Below are positions 24,241 through 35,265 of a stretch of 64,000 bases of DNA, piece after piece (position 1 is the stretch's first letter; every line of letters starts with the position of its first letter). The stretch is from contig NC_045147.1 in assembly GCF_008831285.2 (NCBI RefSeq), positions 13,866,854-13,930,853 on the forward strand, written 5' to 3'. The stretch comes from Nymphaea colorata (lineage: Eukaryota > Streptophyta > Magnoliopsida > Nymphaeales > Nymphaeaceae). The notes under the pieces were generated by a model, which saw only the letters and a list, made by a program, of their open reading frames with translations, did no database searches and was not told the DNA's origin. The position numbers were made by a program, and so were the translations under genes.

Positions 24241-25252
24241 CGCAGTTCGGGCCAAGAGGAGCGACGGGTCGGACCAATCCTCAGCTTTTGGAAAGAGTTT
24301 CAGTCTTCGGCCAGTCCGAGCCATTCTTTAGAAGCAGGGGAATCTGGAATAACAGTAACCCAATAATCAGGTGGCAGGCTTTCACTATGGACTGCTTTCT
24401 GTCATCTCCCAGTCTCTCTAGGTGTTGTGTAGCTGCTGTAAAATGAGAAGGGGAAGGGAGCGTTGATCTGATGATGACGTTAACTCCTCTCTCTTCTTTA
24501 CTTTTCCGGGCTGACGTTGCTGGATGACTAAATAAATTCCATTTTATTAAATCCCTTTATCAAAAAGGGCATATTGATAGTTTGTGGTTAACCATCCTAA
24601 CATGTGACAGTCCGCTGATGGAAAGATATTTTTCTTTCTTTATATAGACAAACCACGGCTTTGCCCTACATAACCACTTTCTAAAAGCAGGAAGAGTGTT
24701 TCATCCTACCACCGGCCCAGGCCCAGTTCTGAAAATGCGTTGACTTATTTTATTTACTTTGGTCTTCAAGGTACCAAAATGAACGTAGACCCCTAGGCTA
24801 CTAACTTTTTACTGGCATTGCACTTAGTCGCCGATATAAAAGAGACGCAGGGCCCGAACATATGCCATCGACTGCAGCCATTTTTCCTTTTCTCCAAAAA
24901 GAAAGGAGAAACTGCTCTTGTGCCAAATGTAGCGATCGACTACTTAGTACTTGCCCTAAAATTAGTGTACGTTGTGGGGAAAATAAAATTTCCTTTGGAT
25001 GAGAATCAAAACCTGTCCTAAATCCATTTTCTTTTTAATGTCTTAGTTTTGGAGTGCAAAACTTGTTTAGGGTGTTCCAAGATCTAATTCAAAATAACAT
25101 TTATTTTGTCATACTTGAGCATCATAGGAAAAATCTAGTTCAAACTAAGTTCGACATATTTGTATATATACGCAGAGAGAGAGAGAAATTGCAACCAGTC
25201 GCGCTTTTGAAATCATCTACTTAATTCTTTCTTTCTGGCTTTTACTCCCCCC

Positions 25253-25474
25253 ATGGCTTTTACTACCTCATTTTTTCTTTCTCTTTTCTTATTTTGTTTA
25301 CAACTTTCATCTTCACCAAGAAGTAAAAGATATGTTCATGGTGCAACAATAGTTCATAGTGTTTTTCGCAATATTTTTAAGGTGCTTTTACCGATAGATT
25401 TTTTGGTTTCTAACCATTGGCAGCATCCGCAGATCTGTCATGAAGAAGGGAGAAGGGGGCTTGGGTGCATATAG
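25253..25474 (+). CDS. Doubtful small ORF with a signal-peptide-like start
   Basis: A 73-codon ORF begins MAFTTSFFLSLFLFCLQLSS, which looks like a secretory signal peptide, 90 bp downstream of a TATATATA box at about 25163-25170. The rest (about 50 residues) matches nothing I know. It may be a first exon, a young gene or chance. No splice model extends it convincingly. Confidence 0.2.
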   Translation: MAFTTSFFLSLFLFCLQLSSSPRSKRYVHGATIVHSVFRNIFKVLLPIDFLVSNHWQHPQICHEEGRRGLGCI

Positions 25475-25897
25475 ATGAAAAGATATTGAGGTTGACCTTA
25501 AATGCAGCTGAAATCCCAGCGGAGGGCCTCGCAGTAAGCTCATTTACAAGCATCATTCTTCGGTTTGATTTAATCAGATCTAATCTCAGAAATGTGATAC
25601 ACATGTTAAGCTTGACAAGAATCAAACTTTCAATTGCATTACAATAGCAATACAAGCTTTATAAAGCTAAAAGCATAAATAATCGTACAAATGCCAAAAA
25701 CTTTGTGATTCATAAGAAGAAATATTCTTATCTTAACAGGAAAAGTTTTGGAGAGAATTCTGATCAAATATATTGATGTGAATCATGTACTTAATTACAC
25801 AGGATCAACTTGGCTCAACTTCAACGAAAAGAGAAAAAAAACACAAGGAGATGACTTAGGTAGGTTTTCATGCACGAAAACTCTGGGGCCAGCGTCT

Positions 25898-25942
25898 ACT
25901 AGGGGCGGAGTCAGGTTTTTTTCAGGGGCGGGCCAAATGGGG
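25898..25942. repeat. GGGGCGGAGYCAGG repeat fragment, copy 2
   Basis: GGGGCGGAGTCAGG, a T run, then CAGGGGCGGGCCAAAT. Same block order and spacing as the copy at 24196-24240. Confidence 0.6.
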
Positions 25943-27300
25943 GTTGCGTTTTGTGGGTTGGATTTGGGTAGGACCAAACTGAACTACAATTCAAAAATAC
26001 ATGAAAGCAAAAAAAAAAAAAAAATTCAATTTTTACATGATTTGATTGGGCCATGGCGTAGGTGCCCCCCTCCCTCCACACCGACAGGGTCGTGTTTTCC
26101 ATGTGATCGACTGTGACTTCGAATTTGATCCAAGAATCAAGTGCCAAATCAAAGTCCCCCACATGCGATTGTCTGCTGAAATGAAACGTGAATAGCATGC
26201 AAAAACTGACATATTTTTTTCTAAATGGAAACAAAAAAAAAGGAACTCTGAGCGACTCGTAACCATAGAGCTTGAGCTGTAGATGACCTTGCGGTCCTTC
26301 CTCTTGCGGGCTCTTTTCAGCCACTGCAAAAGTTAATATGCAACTTCTTTAAGCATAGAATGACACTATTCGTGAACTGAACCGTTTTGCAGAATATTGG
26401 AAGATCAGGCAAAAAAGAGAACTGTTTATTTTTATAATTTTATATTGATAGAGGGAAACTCCATGAATCAGCTACTCAATTGGTTCTCCATGTTGCTTCT
26501 CCAATGATCAAACAATGCCCAATACAAAGATTTTACACTCTTTCGTCCAAAATGATAGAACATATTTGGGTTGGCCAGCAAAAACCTGACCCCTTATTTG
26601 AAAAGAAAAGAGAAAAGAGGCTTGTTTCCGGAATTTAGATATGGCGCTGGGCCTTTAATTACATAAAAAACTTTGCATCTGTTTTTTTCGGATCAAGTAA
26701 AACTTGAGCTAGGATGTGTCGATCTGCAGTGATATGAGATCATCTCATCTGAATTTAAGGTCGAATACCTCTTTTTTCATTCCTTAGATCGATGTTATAT
26801 ACAATATTAGAAAGCATACTTTTTTTAATACAGCCTCCCTGTAAATGGCCTTCTTTTACTGAAACTTTAAAAAAAAAAGAGAGAGAAATCAATGGATGCT
26901 AACATCATAAGATGACCGTCACTCAACACGTCAGGGAGATGCCATCACATGATTGATGTGTCTCTTCTTCAATTCACAAGCACACTCGAATTCTATTCAC
27001 TGCCAACAAGTGGAAGAGATCTGTAATCCTTACCATTCATTCATTCATTTCATTCGTAGGGATGTTCTTTTTTTTATGAACACCGGCGACGAGTTAAATG
27101 TGTGATGGACAATGTATTGGAGTAAATATAGTCTGACACCCTCACCCCTTCTTCACCACCACAGATTCATGGTTTTCATAAGATAACAAAGATTTGAGAT
27201 CCAGTTGAGAAATCCATTGTTTGGTTAAGCCTGGCATTTCACCTTAAGTTGGTTTTAAAATCAGCCTCGGATCTCGAATCCGGGGCTCTCTGAGTGTACG

Positions 27301-27336
27301 TATATATAAACAATATATATATATTGTTTATATATA
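27301..27336. repeat. Perfect 36-bp AT palindrome
   Basis: Two 18-bp arms at 27301-27318 and 27319-27336 are exact reverse complements (left arm TATATATAAACAATATAT). There is no spacer, so the site could extrude as a cruciform. It probably arose within a TA microsatellite. Confidence 0.85.
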
Positions 27337-28583
27337 TATATAATAAAAAATATACTTTTTGCAAAATGATTGAATCACCTGGAGAAGCCGACCTCCTCCC
27401 CCTTCCCCCCTTAAAATTTAGAGTTCCTTTAGGACCTAGGCGAGAGAGAAGACTGGTCAGATAGAGTGTGTTGCGCCACACCATTTGTAGTATATGAGGA
27501 TAGCACCCACATGAATAGAACTAACAATCAGACTCTAATTGGCTGTGTGCCCGGCTAGTTATGCTACGTCTTTTGAAGCAAAAACCAAAGTATATACCAG
27601 AAATTTGTATACACAAGACCACTCAAGTCAACCACAGAAAACAAATCACTTTAAAATCTATATAAACATTTAAAACAAAATATGAACATGCCAACATGCT
27701 TATAAATGTTAATTTAGTATGAAATATACTCTAATTCAAGTTATTTTCATGAAAGTATTGTTTCTTTGCTATCAAAATGTTGATGTTATAAGAGCCTTTA
27801 ATCATATTGACCATTGAAAAGCACAGTTAAAGCTGATTTAAAGGTGAATGGCTTAACATATGTTCTCCATCAAACCACTCTTATGATTATGTTTGTAAGT
27901 TAATAGCAGAAAAAATATATTGGCAATATATTTCAAGTAGGAGATGTCTCTAACGATTCAACAGCAGAAGTTCTGCATGATTTTAGTGTTTTACAAGTGG
28001 AGAGGATCATCCTCTCCCCCTTCTTCCCTTCTAGTTCATGGAGTACTATATATATGTCCCTCACAACTACGGATGTCAATAGATCATAATCAATGTATGA
28101 TATTTAATTTATTGGATGCCCATACATTTGAATTCCAATGCTGAAAAAAAAGTCTCATAGCATATCTGAGTCAGACTTCAAAATTCACAACCGAATTCAT
28201 TCTATATCCGACTTTTGAATGTACAGTTGAATCTAATCCTCATGACTATATATTAAGAACTGACTATCAAAATATTTAGGTATGCATATGCAAGGAAATA
28301 TAACTGCTTATATTGTTACTTGATATCGGTCTTATTTTAAACTTAATCAGAATTTGATTGGATGTTGTTTTCTAAAATAAAATTAAACCTATTATTTTAG
28401 TCGCATATAGTTAGATTTTTTTTTTTTTCATATCTGACTTGTTTAAGGAGTTCAGTCGAATACCCAGTCCAGAGAGTTATTAAAAAAGACTTATGAAGAG
28501 AAAACAAATAGAAAAGTGAATGCTGCAAAAGAACTCAAGCTTATGAAACAACACCTGCAGGCTTTAAATAGAAAAAAGGTGAC

Positions 28584-28617
<34 letters not shown>

Positions 28618-29878
28618 AATTAGTAATATGAAAATAAATATATTTTGTAGGGTTGATGTGAGCAACTGCCCACACGAACTCCCATGTGGTGAAGAGAATC
28701 ACTAATGATAGTTGGACCTGAAGGTTACAAAGTGTTTTCTCTTTGATCCATTCAGTGAACATTCCGCGTTCGCATTTCAATTGCACAATCGGGCCCGAGC
28801 ATTGAGGTCCATACATTGATGCTAGAATGACCCAAATGCCCTTACTTATAGGAAGTTAAATCTGCCCTTTTTATGAAAAATTAAAAAAAAAAGATTTTTT
28901 AAAAGACCAAAATGCCCTTGTTGGCAGAGCTAGAAGTCTAGCTCAATGGGCATAAATAAAGGGCTATCCTTAATATGTATGTAAATGAATAATTATGTAT
29001 TTGACTATTTTGGTATTTGGCTCCGCCCCTTACTCTCATGGGTCCAATAAGGGCAGCAATTTCGGCTGCGTACCATGAGGCTGGAAGCTAAAATTTTGGG
29101 ATTTTAAAGTCTTCTCGACGACAACTCAAACCAAGACGTGGATCAAATGAAGACGCTAAACTTTTCTCTTTTTCTAACAATCCTTCGCAGGTGGCATTTT
29201 CTGGTTCTGCACATTTTTCACTTCAAGATGTAGAAGGAGTGTCAAAATTTTCACTTATCTATTCCATCATAAGATATGTTTCAGGTTAATAGCAAAGTAG
29301 CATCTAGGTTCCAAGCATGAGTGAATGACTTTATCATGGAAGGATAGTCCGAAATGGTGCTCAAGAAAGGGTAGGCGGCCTAGTGTCAACCTCCTGTGCC
29401 CCAAAAGAAGGGAGGAATGCACAAGTGGAGCACATGGCAGTTTAAGGTACCAAAAGTAAATTCTTGATTCTAAGAAAACAAAATTGAATGAAAGTTTTGG
29501 CTCTTTATCGAAGATAGGTCTTCTCAGCTCACCTCAATATCCAACTCAATGAATAAAATAAAATAAATGCCTACTCTAACATATTGAATAAGAATCTTCT
29601 ACGGGCTGAGGCAATAGGCTTTAAAACTCGATCGAACCGCTCACCAAATCTACAAGTCAACTGGTTAATCCAGCGACTCAGTCATTAGCGGATCGTTTCA
29701 AGTGTGAGTCACGACTTTTGAGAGCTATGCTCCGAAGGAATCAATTTCCAGGGCAGGTGCGACTTCATTGTCTAAGAAGTCCAACCAAGGGGCGACTTCC
29801 ACCGGCGAACTCGAAGTTCGTTGGAAGGAGGAGAGACCCAGAACCGAGGAACTCGTCAAGCACAGTAGAATCTCTAAA

Positions 29879-31418
29879 ATGGGTGCTCTCAGAAACGTGG
29901 TTATCGCCTTTCTGGTCCCTCTCCCGTCCTTGGCGTTCTACCTCGTCTTCCTCCAGGGTTTCTTGTCTCCTGATCCCCTCCCCATCTGGAAGTGGTGCGC
30001 CGATCATCCCATCTTGCTAGCAAACCTCCTATTCTTCATCAATGTGGATATCATTTTCTGGGTCATAAGCCTTTTACAGAAGAGCACTTGGGTATCCGTT
30101 GCTTCCTTCCAAATCCACCAATTTGTCGCAATTACGAAAGATGCTGTCGAGTTTCTTTCTGTTTGTGATGTTGGTTTATGTTTGTTCTGAGTTTGCAGCT
30201 TATAGACTTGTACTGGACTGTCATACCGGTGATGCTTGTCCACTACTATGCGTCTCATCCTTATCAAAGATCAGATTCTAAGAGATCGAGAACGATTGTT
30301 TGGTTAACTTGGGTTTGGAGCATCAGGCTTACGCATAATTACTTCAGGAGGGAGGGGTGGGCATGGGGAGATAGAGAGGATTGGAGGTTTGCTGATCTTA
30401 GGAAGAAGCTTGGGGGACATTGGTGGTGGGTTTCTTTCTTCGCAGTGTACGTGTCGCAGCAGGTATTCTTCTCTTGCTCTCTCAGTTATGGGAGTTCAGG
30501 TCTTCAAATTCATCAGTTTGGAATCAATGCTTGATTATTCTTTTGATGACACTGTTACTGTGGTCATTGACTGACTGAAGGTTGTTACTTTTTCCTTCTC
30601 TTGATTGGAATAATGACACATGAGAAAAAAGAAATCATAGTTTTTTGGATTATAAATCTGAATGTCTTAGAACTTCTTGCTTGGGCAATGGTTTCTTCAG
30701 ATCCTCGTGAACGTAGTGTCTTGAAATTTTACATCCGAAGATCCCCGGTTTATACTGTTCACAAGGAATTGCTACTTATGGAGATTATTGTAGTTTCCAT
30801 TCTCCAAACTTGAACTGCAAATTTGCAACATTAAATTCTGCTTGGGTAGTTATGAACATTGTATCAATCTCCCTTTGTCAGTAAGCCTATTTGTCAAGCT
30901 CAGTTTCTGTGCACCTAATTATGTTCATTTATTGCTTTCAGGCATTCTTAATAGGCATTTGCCTGCCGATGTATGCGGTACATACCAGTGATATCCAATG
31001 GAATACATGGGACAACGTTGCTACTTTTGTGTGCGCCGTTGGTATCATTATTGCTTATTTTGCAGACACCCAGCTTCATGCCTTCGTGAAGAGAAATAGA
31101 GTATTCAGAGATCTTGGGGTGCCCGTGGTACCTACTCTTGAAACAGGCTTATGGCGCTACTCTAGGCATCCAAACTACTTCGGCGAACAGCTGTGGTGGT
31201 GGGGACTGGTCATCTTTGGATGGAATACTGGGAAAGGGTGGACACTCATTGGATCCCTTCTGAATAGCCTTTGTTTAGCATATTCAACAGCCCTTGTGGA
31301 AGAAAGGATGATGTCTCAGGCATCTAGAGCAAAAAAGTACAAACTATATAAAGAGACAACATCAGTTTGGGTGCCTTGGTTTAAATATGTTCCAAGGACA
31401 GAGGACAAAAGAACCTAA
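29879..31418 (+). CDS. DUF1295 / steroid 5-alpha-reductase-like membrane protein (3 exons)
   Basis: Exons 29879-30091, 30199-30462 and 30942-31418, GT-AG introns, all junctions phase 0, giving 317 aa. The N terminus MGALRNVVIAFLVPLPSLAF and the blocks IDLYWTVIPVMLVHYYA, TWVWSIRLTHNYFRREGW, HWWWVSFFAVYVSQQ, AYFADTQLHAF, YSRHPNYFGEQLWWWGL and ETTSVWVPWF match the plant DUF1295 family. The RHPNYFGE region is the conserved C-terminal motif of the steroid-5-alpha-reductase / isoprenylcysteine-methyltransferase fold, which binds NADPH or a methyl donor in related enzymes. Several hydrophobic helices imply an endoplasmic-reticulum or other membrane location. The reaction in plants is not known. The ATG at 29879 was chosen because its frame gives the family N terminus; an upstream in-frame ATG at 29768 adds a non-conserved leader. 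Confidence 0.93.
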
Positions 31419-34096
31419 ATGTTATCATTCCTTTTCACCCTAGTAGGTCTACTGTCTGCTTTAATTTGTAAGATCAATTATTTTCTAGTGAAAGGACCTT
31501 TTTGAGAAATCAAGGTATCAGCTATTGCGTGCTTCTTGTTTTTCTTTGTAGCTTTGAAACTGATAGGATTTGTTGCTTTGTTATCCTTTAAGCTAGTAAA
31601 TTTAAGCTCTTGTGTGCAAAATGAGAAAAAAAACTACCAGCAGTTTTTTTTACCTTTGTTGAAAAAACAGAAGAAAAGGAAAAACAATCCCATATGCATG
31701 GATATGCACTGTCACGGACATGCGAATGTATGTCCCACATCCCTTGTCTTTGTCTGTACATGGTTAATTGTGTAACTTTCGAGCTATCGTATATCTGTCG
31801 ACTAATTCGGTACCTGTGGTTTCTGTGTTGTCTCAAGACAAACAGGGAAAACAGATTGCAGATTGTACACGTGAGAGCATTAGTAGCAAGCGGCATGTGA
31901 ATCTTTTTGCTCAGGACTGCTTATGAAAATTACTGACGTAAGTAGAGCATCAGCAACACAATGACTCTCTGACTTTAGAAAAGCACCTAGGTTGCAATGA
32001 ATAGGACTAACTTGTAACCTTGCCTTGTACATCTGCTTGTCTTTTGCTTCACAAGTCCTATCTCAGTTTGATTTCCTGAACGTTGTAACGTACCCCAGCA
32101 ATTTACCCAGAGGGCAGATTTCAGTCAAGCGACTCTTGTTGTTGATTCACATGATGTGGGTCTAGGACCAGATCCCAGCACATGCATAATGCTTCTCCAG
32201 CCATATGTTCTCTCTGTCAAAGTCTTACTGTTCATTTGAATGTGAAGACTGCCTAAAGATTCTTCTGCATGTATGCTGCAGGTGCTTTCCATTCCTTTTC
32301 CAATGTAAAAGTCTTCACAACCTCATCTTTCCATATTCCTAGAATGTCATGGTTTACCATTGTCTTCCTTCTTTAGAATTCAGATATATCATCTGGCGGA
32401 GACTTTTTGAATTACGCTGCTATCACGAAGGTTTCAACTCTCTAACCTCGATTGCATTCTGTTTTGAAAATTACGAACCAACATATGAACTTAAGCTACC
32501 CAGGCCTTCTACCTTCTGGGATCATAGAAAACATGAGGTTGCTCCGTACGGCATCCTGCGTGTGACTTTTTCCAGTACAAGGTAGCATCCTTAGTAGAAA
32601 ATCTTTGTTTGCAAAATTCTTCGATGGCTTACAAGTGGACGACCTGACTGTTAGAGACAATCTGCTAGACATGGAAAAATGTTAAGCTTTCTATTTCTTG
32701 GATTGTTCCATGCACACCGAAGTTCTAGTTTCCTGGCTTAGCTTGCAATCAAGGATCCTGTCCAGCAGTCGTCAGATTTCTTTGCCATGCTTATTTTGTG
32801 CAATGTCACTGTGCAGTTCATAAACATCAAGGCTAATTCTCTTTAAGTGAAGAAAATGAAGAAAAAATATGAATTTCAAGATTTAACTGCTAGGTTGATG
32901 GCCAACATCTCTGTTATGTATTGCACAAGTCGGGGCCTTGGATGTCTATTCAAACTTGCATCTGTTTGTTTGTGTAACAGAAGACAATCTCGAATGATTA
33001 AAAGTAATTTAAACCACAGCCTGACCCTGTTATAAGTCGGAAAGGGTTGTCACTGATTCTAAAAATGAGGTTGAAGTGGAAAAGAGCCGATTTATAATCA
33101 TCATTTGATCCTTATTTCCACTCCACTTTCTTTTCTTCTAATTCTAGTGCTACTATTGGACGCTCCTGCAATCTGCTTAACCTTGTGTAAAGACTAATTT
33201 TGAATTGGCTGACCTCCATTATGCTGTATCCGTAGTATTATTTTGTTATTCGCTTGTACTGATGCAAGGCACAACTCTCTCTCTCTCTCTCTTGCTTCCC
33301 ACATGTGCTAGTTGTGGATACTTAAACCTGTTATATATACTGACATGTTCTTAAAGTTGTCGATATCATTGTTAAAATCACACTATTAGATCAGAGAACA
33401 CTGTAATGTACTTTTTACTCAGAGGATCTTATGGGATTCATGTTTCAGACACAAAACGAAGCCCACAGTTTTCTTTTTTCACCTTCTCTCTGATATGCTA
33501 CCATACTAAGTTGAAAAAACAAACCTGTGAAGCTCGTCTCGCAGGTTCAGCTGCAATTCCCGCATTGTCTTAGACTGCGGCAAGAACACAATAAAAAGAT
33601 TCTCGGCTTTCCTGAAATGTACGCTTGATTCACAGCCGGATTGCTGATGTAGTATCAGATGTGTACTTTTTCAATTAAAGTGTCAGGCATATACATGTGA
33701 GTTCTATTCCATTTCCCTTGCATCAAACTCTTGACCTCCCATTTAAGGATTTTAAGTATGATACCTAGCAAAGTATATGGATCTCTTGTTCTCCTCAGTA
33801 AATCCCAGTAGATAAGGCTCGAACTTTAGTACAGTTGCATCATACTGATAACTTGTTTGTATCTGGAGAATCCTCTGTTTGGGAGCTGGCAGTTAGAGTA
33901 GTTCAACTCATCTTTGCTGTGAATGTGGATGATGTTTTGGATGAAACATCTGACCATGCCTGCCAAATTACTAGTTCTTCCATCTGATGTTGTGTCAAAA
34001 CAGGTTGGCAACTTGTACACATCTACTTGTTCATGAAGCCATTCAACAGATGCCCATGTGATAACTCGGCGAAAAAGAAACCTAAACTGCTATATC
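31419..34096. other. Spacer downstream of the DUF1295 gene
   Basis: Contains the 3' UTR of the DUF1295 gene and unique AT-rich DNA. A short CT run lies near 33277-33292. I see no exon, RNA gene or transposon I can support. Confidence 0.65.
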
Positions 34097-34113
34097 AACG
34101 ATGTGGCCGGATT

Positions 34114-34352
34114 GCCTCAAGGGGCATAGCGTAGCTGGTTGAGCTAGGGGCCTGTACTAAGGCAGATCTCTAGTTCGATTCCCGTGGGCGCTATGTTCCT
34201 GTGTCTTAAGGCGGTAGGACGCGGCATCTAAGCTGAAGGGTGCACCGTTGCTATCGCTGACACCGACGCAGCTCAGGACCTCGGAGGCAGGGGGAATGGG
34301 GGGGCCTTCGGGCCTTTTTCGGGCGGTGGGATTAATACCCCTTGCTCACCCG
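34114..34352 (+). mobile_element. tRNA-derived SINE with perfect 17-bp target duplication
   Basis: A 239-bp insertion is bounded by the direct repeat AACGATGTGGCCGGATT at 34097-34113 and 34353-34369. It carries an RNA polymerase III A box TAGCGTAGCTGG (34127-34138) and a B box AGTTCGATTCC (34172-34182) at tRNA-like spacing. The body beyond the tRNA-like head is GC-rich, unlike its surroundings, and it ends in GCTCACCCG without a poly(A) tail. A decayed relative lies at 41267-41345. The exact target duplication indicates a fairly recent insertion by a LINE-type machinery. Confidence 0.88.
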
Positions 34353-34515
34353 AACGATGTGGCCGGATTATCTAAAACTTATTTGTTCCTCTTCATTCCT
34401 ATCTCTGATCTGAAAAAAGAATTGATAGCTTGTGCTTCTTCAATTATCATTTCAACGAATCCATAACTTTTCCATGAAAGTTTTCTTCGTACCATTCGAG
34501 CCATTTTTTCATGCT

Positions 34516-35265
34516 TTTCTCGGAGGTTTGGAGAAAGCAGCATATGACAAGCCAAGGACCTGAAAGAATCACTAATGAAATACCTCATTTAGAGCCTTAT
34601 TTACAATTCTCGACGATGAATTGATTTGATAGATCTTTGATAGATCAGATCCTTTTAGGAGGCCTTAATGACCATAGATAGAACCTATCCAATTTTCACA
34701 GTGAGATGGTTGGCTATTCACGAACTAGCTGTACCTAGTATGTACCTACCGAAGGAATTGGATCCTTTTCCTCGTTTCAAGAATCTCCTCCCTTTCAAGA
34801 ATCTCCTCCCTTCTTCCACTCCAACCTAGCTAATCTCGCCAGCCCATACTTTATTGCAGCATGTACATTCTCATGATGGTGCTTGTCCAATGGATTTCTT
34901 AATTATACGGGTTTATTTATGGCATGAGACAACCGGTAGCACAACATGAGTCTGAATATTTCTAAGCATATGACATATATTTGGTTAAACCGCCCATAAG
35001 AACCATGTTTTGACTCTTAGCCGGAGAATACAATTTGGTTGATGGATAATGGCCACATTAATAGCTGGACGGATTTCAGCATTGAATAAATCCGTGGATA
35101 AGAAGATTTGCCCATCTAATGGAAGTGACATTAGTGGGAATAGTTTACCAGAATCTTGATCTAAAATTTTCGATAAACTAACTTTTTATGATTATATCGG
35201 TAATAAATAATCCGGCGAAAGGAGGATTGTTCAGAGCGGGCTCAATGGACAACGGTTGAATTTGA
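34516..35265. other. Patchwork of plastid-derived fragments (NUPT): rpoB, psbE/psbF, atpA, psbB
   Basis: Several short plastid gene pieces lie close together. About 34530-34600 (+) encodes TSQGPERITNEIPHLE, a plastid RpoB motif. About 34645-34667 (+) resembles the 3' end of psbE, and 34668-34737 (+) encodes [16 protein letters not shown], the start of psbF, before similarity stops. About 35040-35150 (-), with a frameshift, encodes pieces of the AtpA segment around FNAEIRPAINV. About 35168-35263 (+) encodes FYDYIGN and, after a small insertion, PAKGGLFRAGSMDNG, a PsbB motif. These genes are not adjacent in a plastid chromosome and are in mixed orientation, so the insertion is rearranged. None is functional. 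Passage through the mitochondrial genome first is possible. Confidence 0.82.

Larger units (their letters stand above)
23669..29878. other. Gene-poor spacer with repeat fragments
   Basis: Six kilobases between the divergent starts of the WAT1-like and DUF1295 genes. I find no exon series I can support. It contains the GGGGCGGAG repeat pieces, an AT palindrome, a TA microsatellite at 28584-28609, many homopolymer runs and one weak signal-peptide ORF (separate entries). ORFs on both strands here are short and unlike known families. Confidence 0.7.

Noticed and set aside
34121-34195. A functional tRNA gene
   Set aside because: A and B boxes are present, but the sequence does not close into a clean cloverleaf with paired acceptor stem, and the 239-bp unit with target duplications shows it is a SINE.
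34668-34832. A functional psbF gene
   Set aside because: Similarity stops after about 24 codons, the transmembrane part is missing, and it lies among other broken plastid pieces in nuclear DNA.
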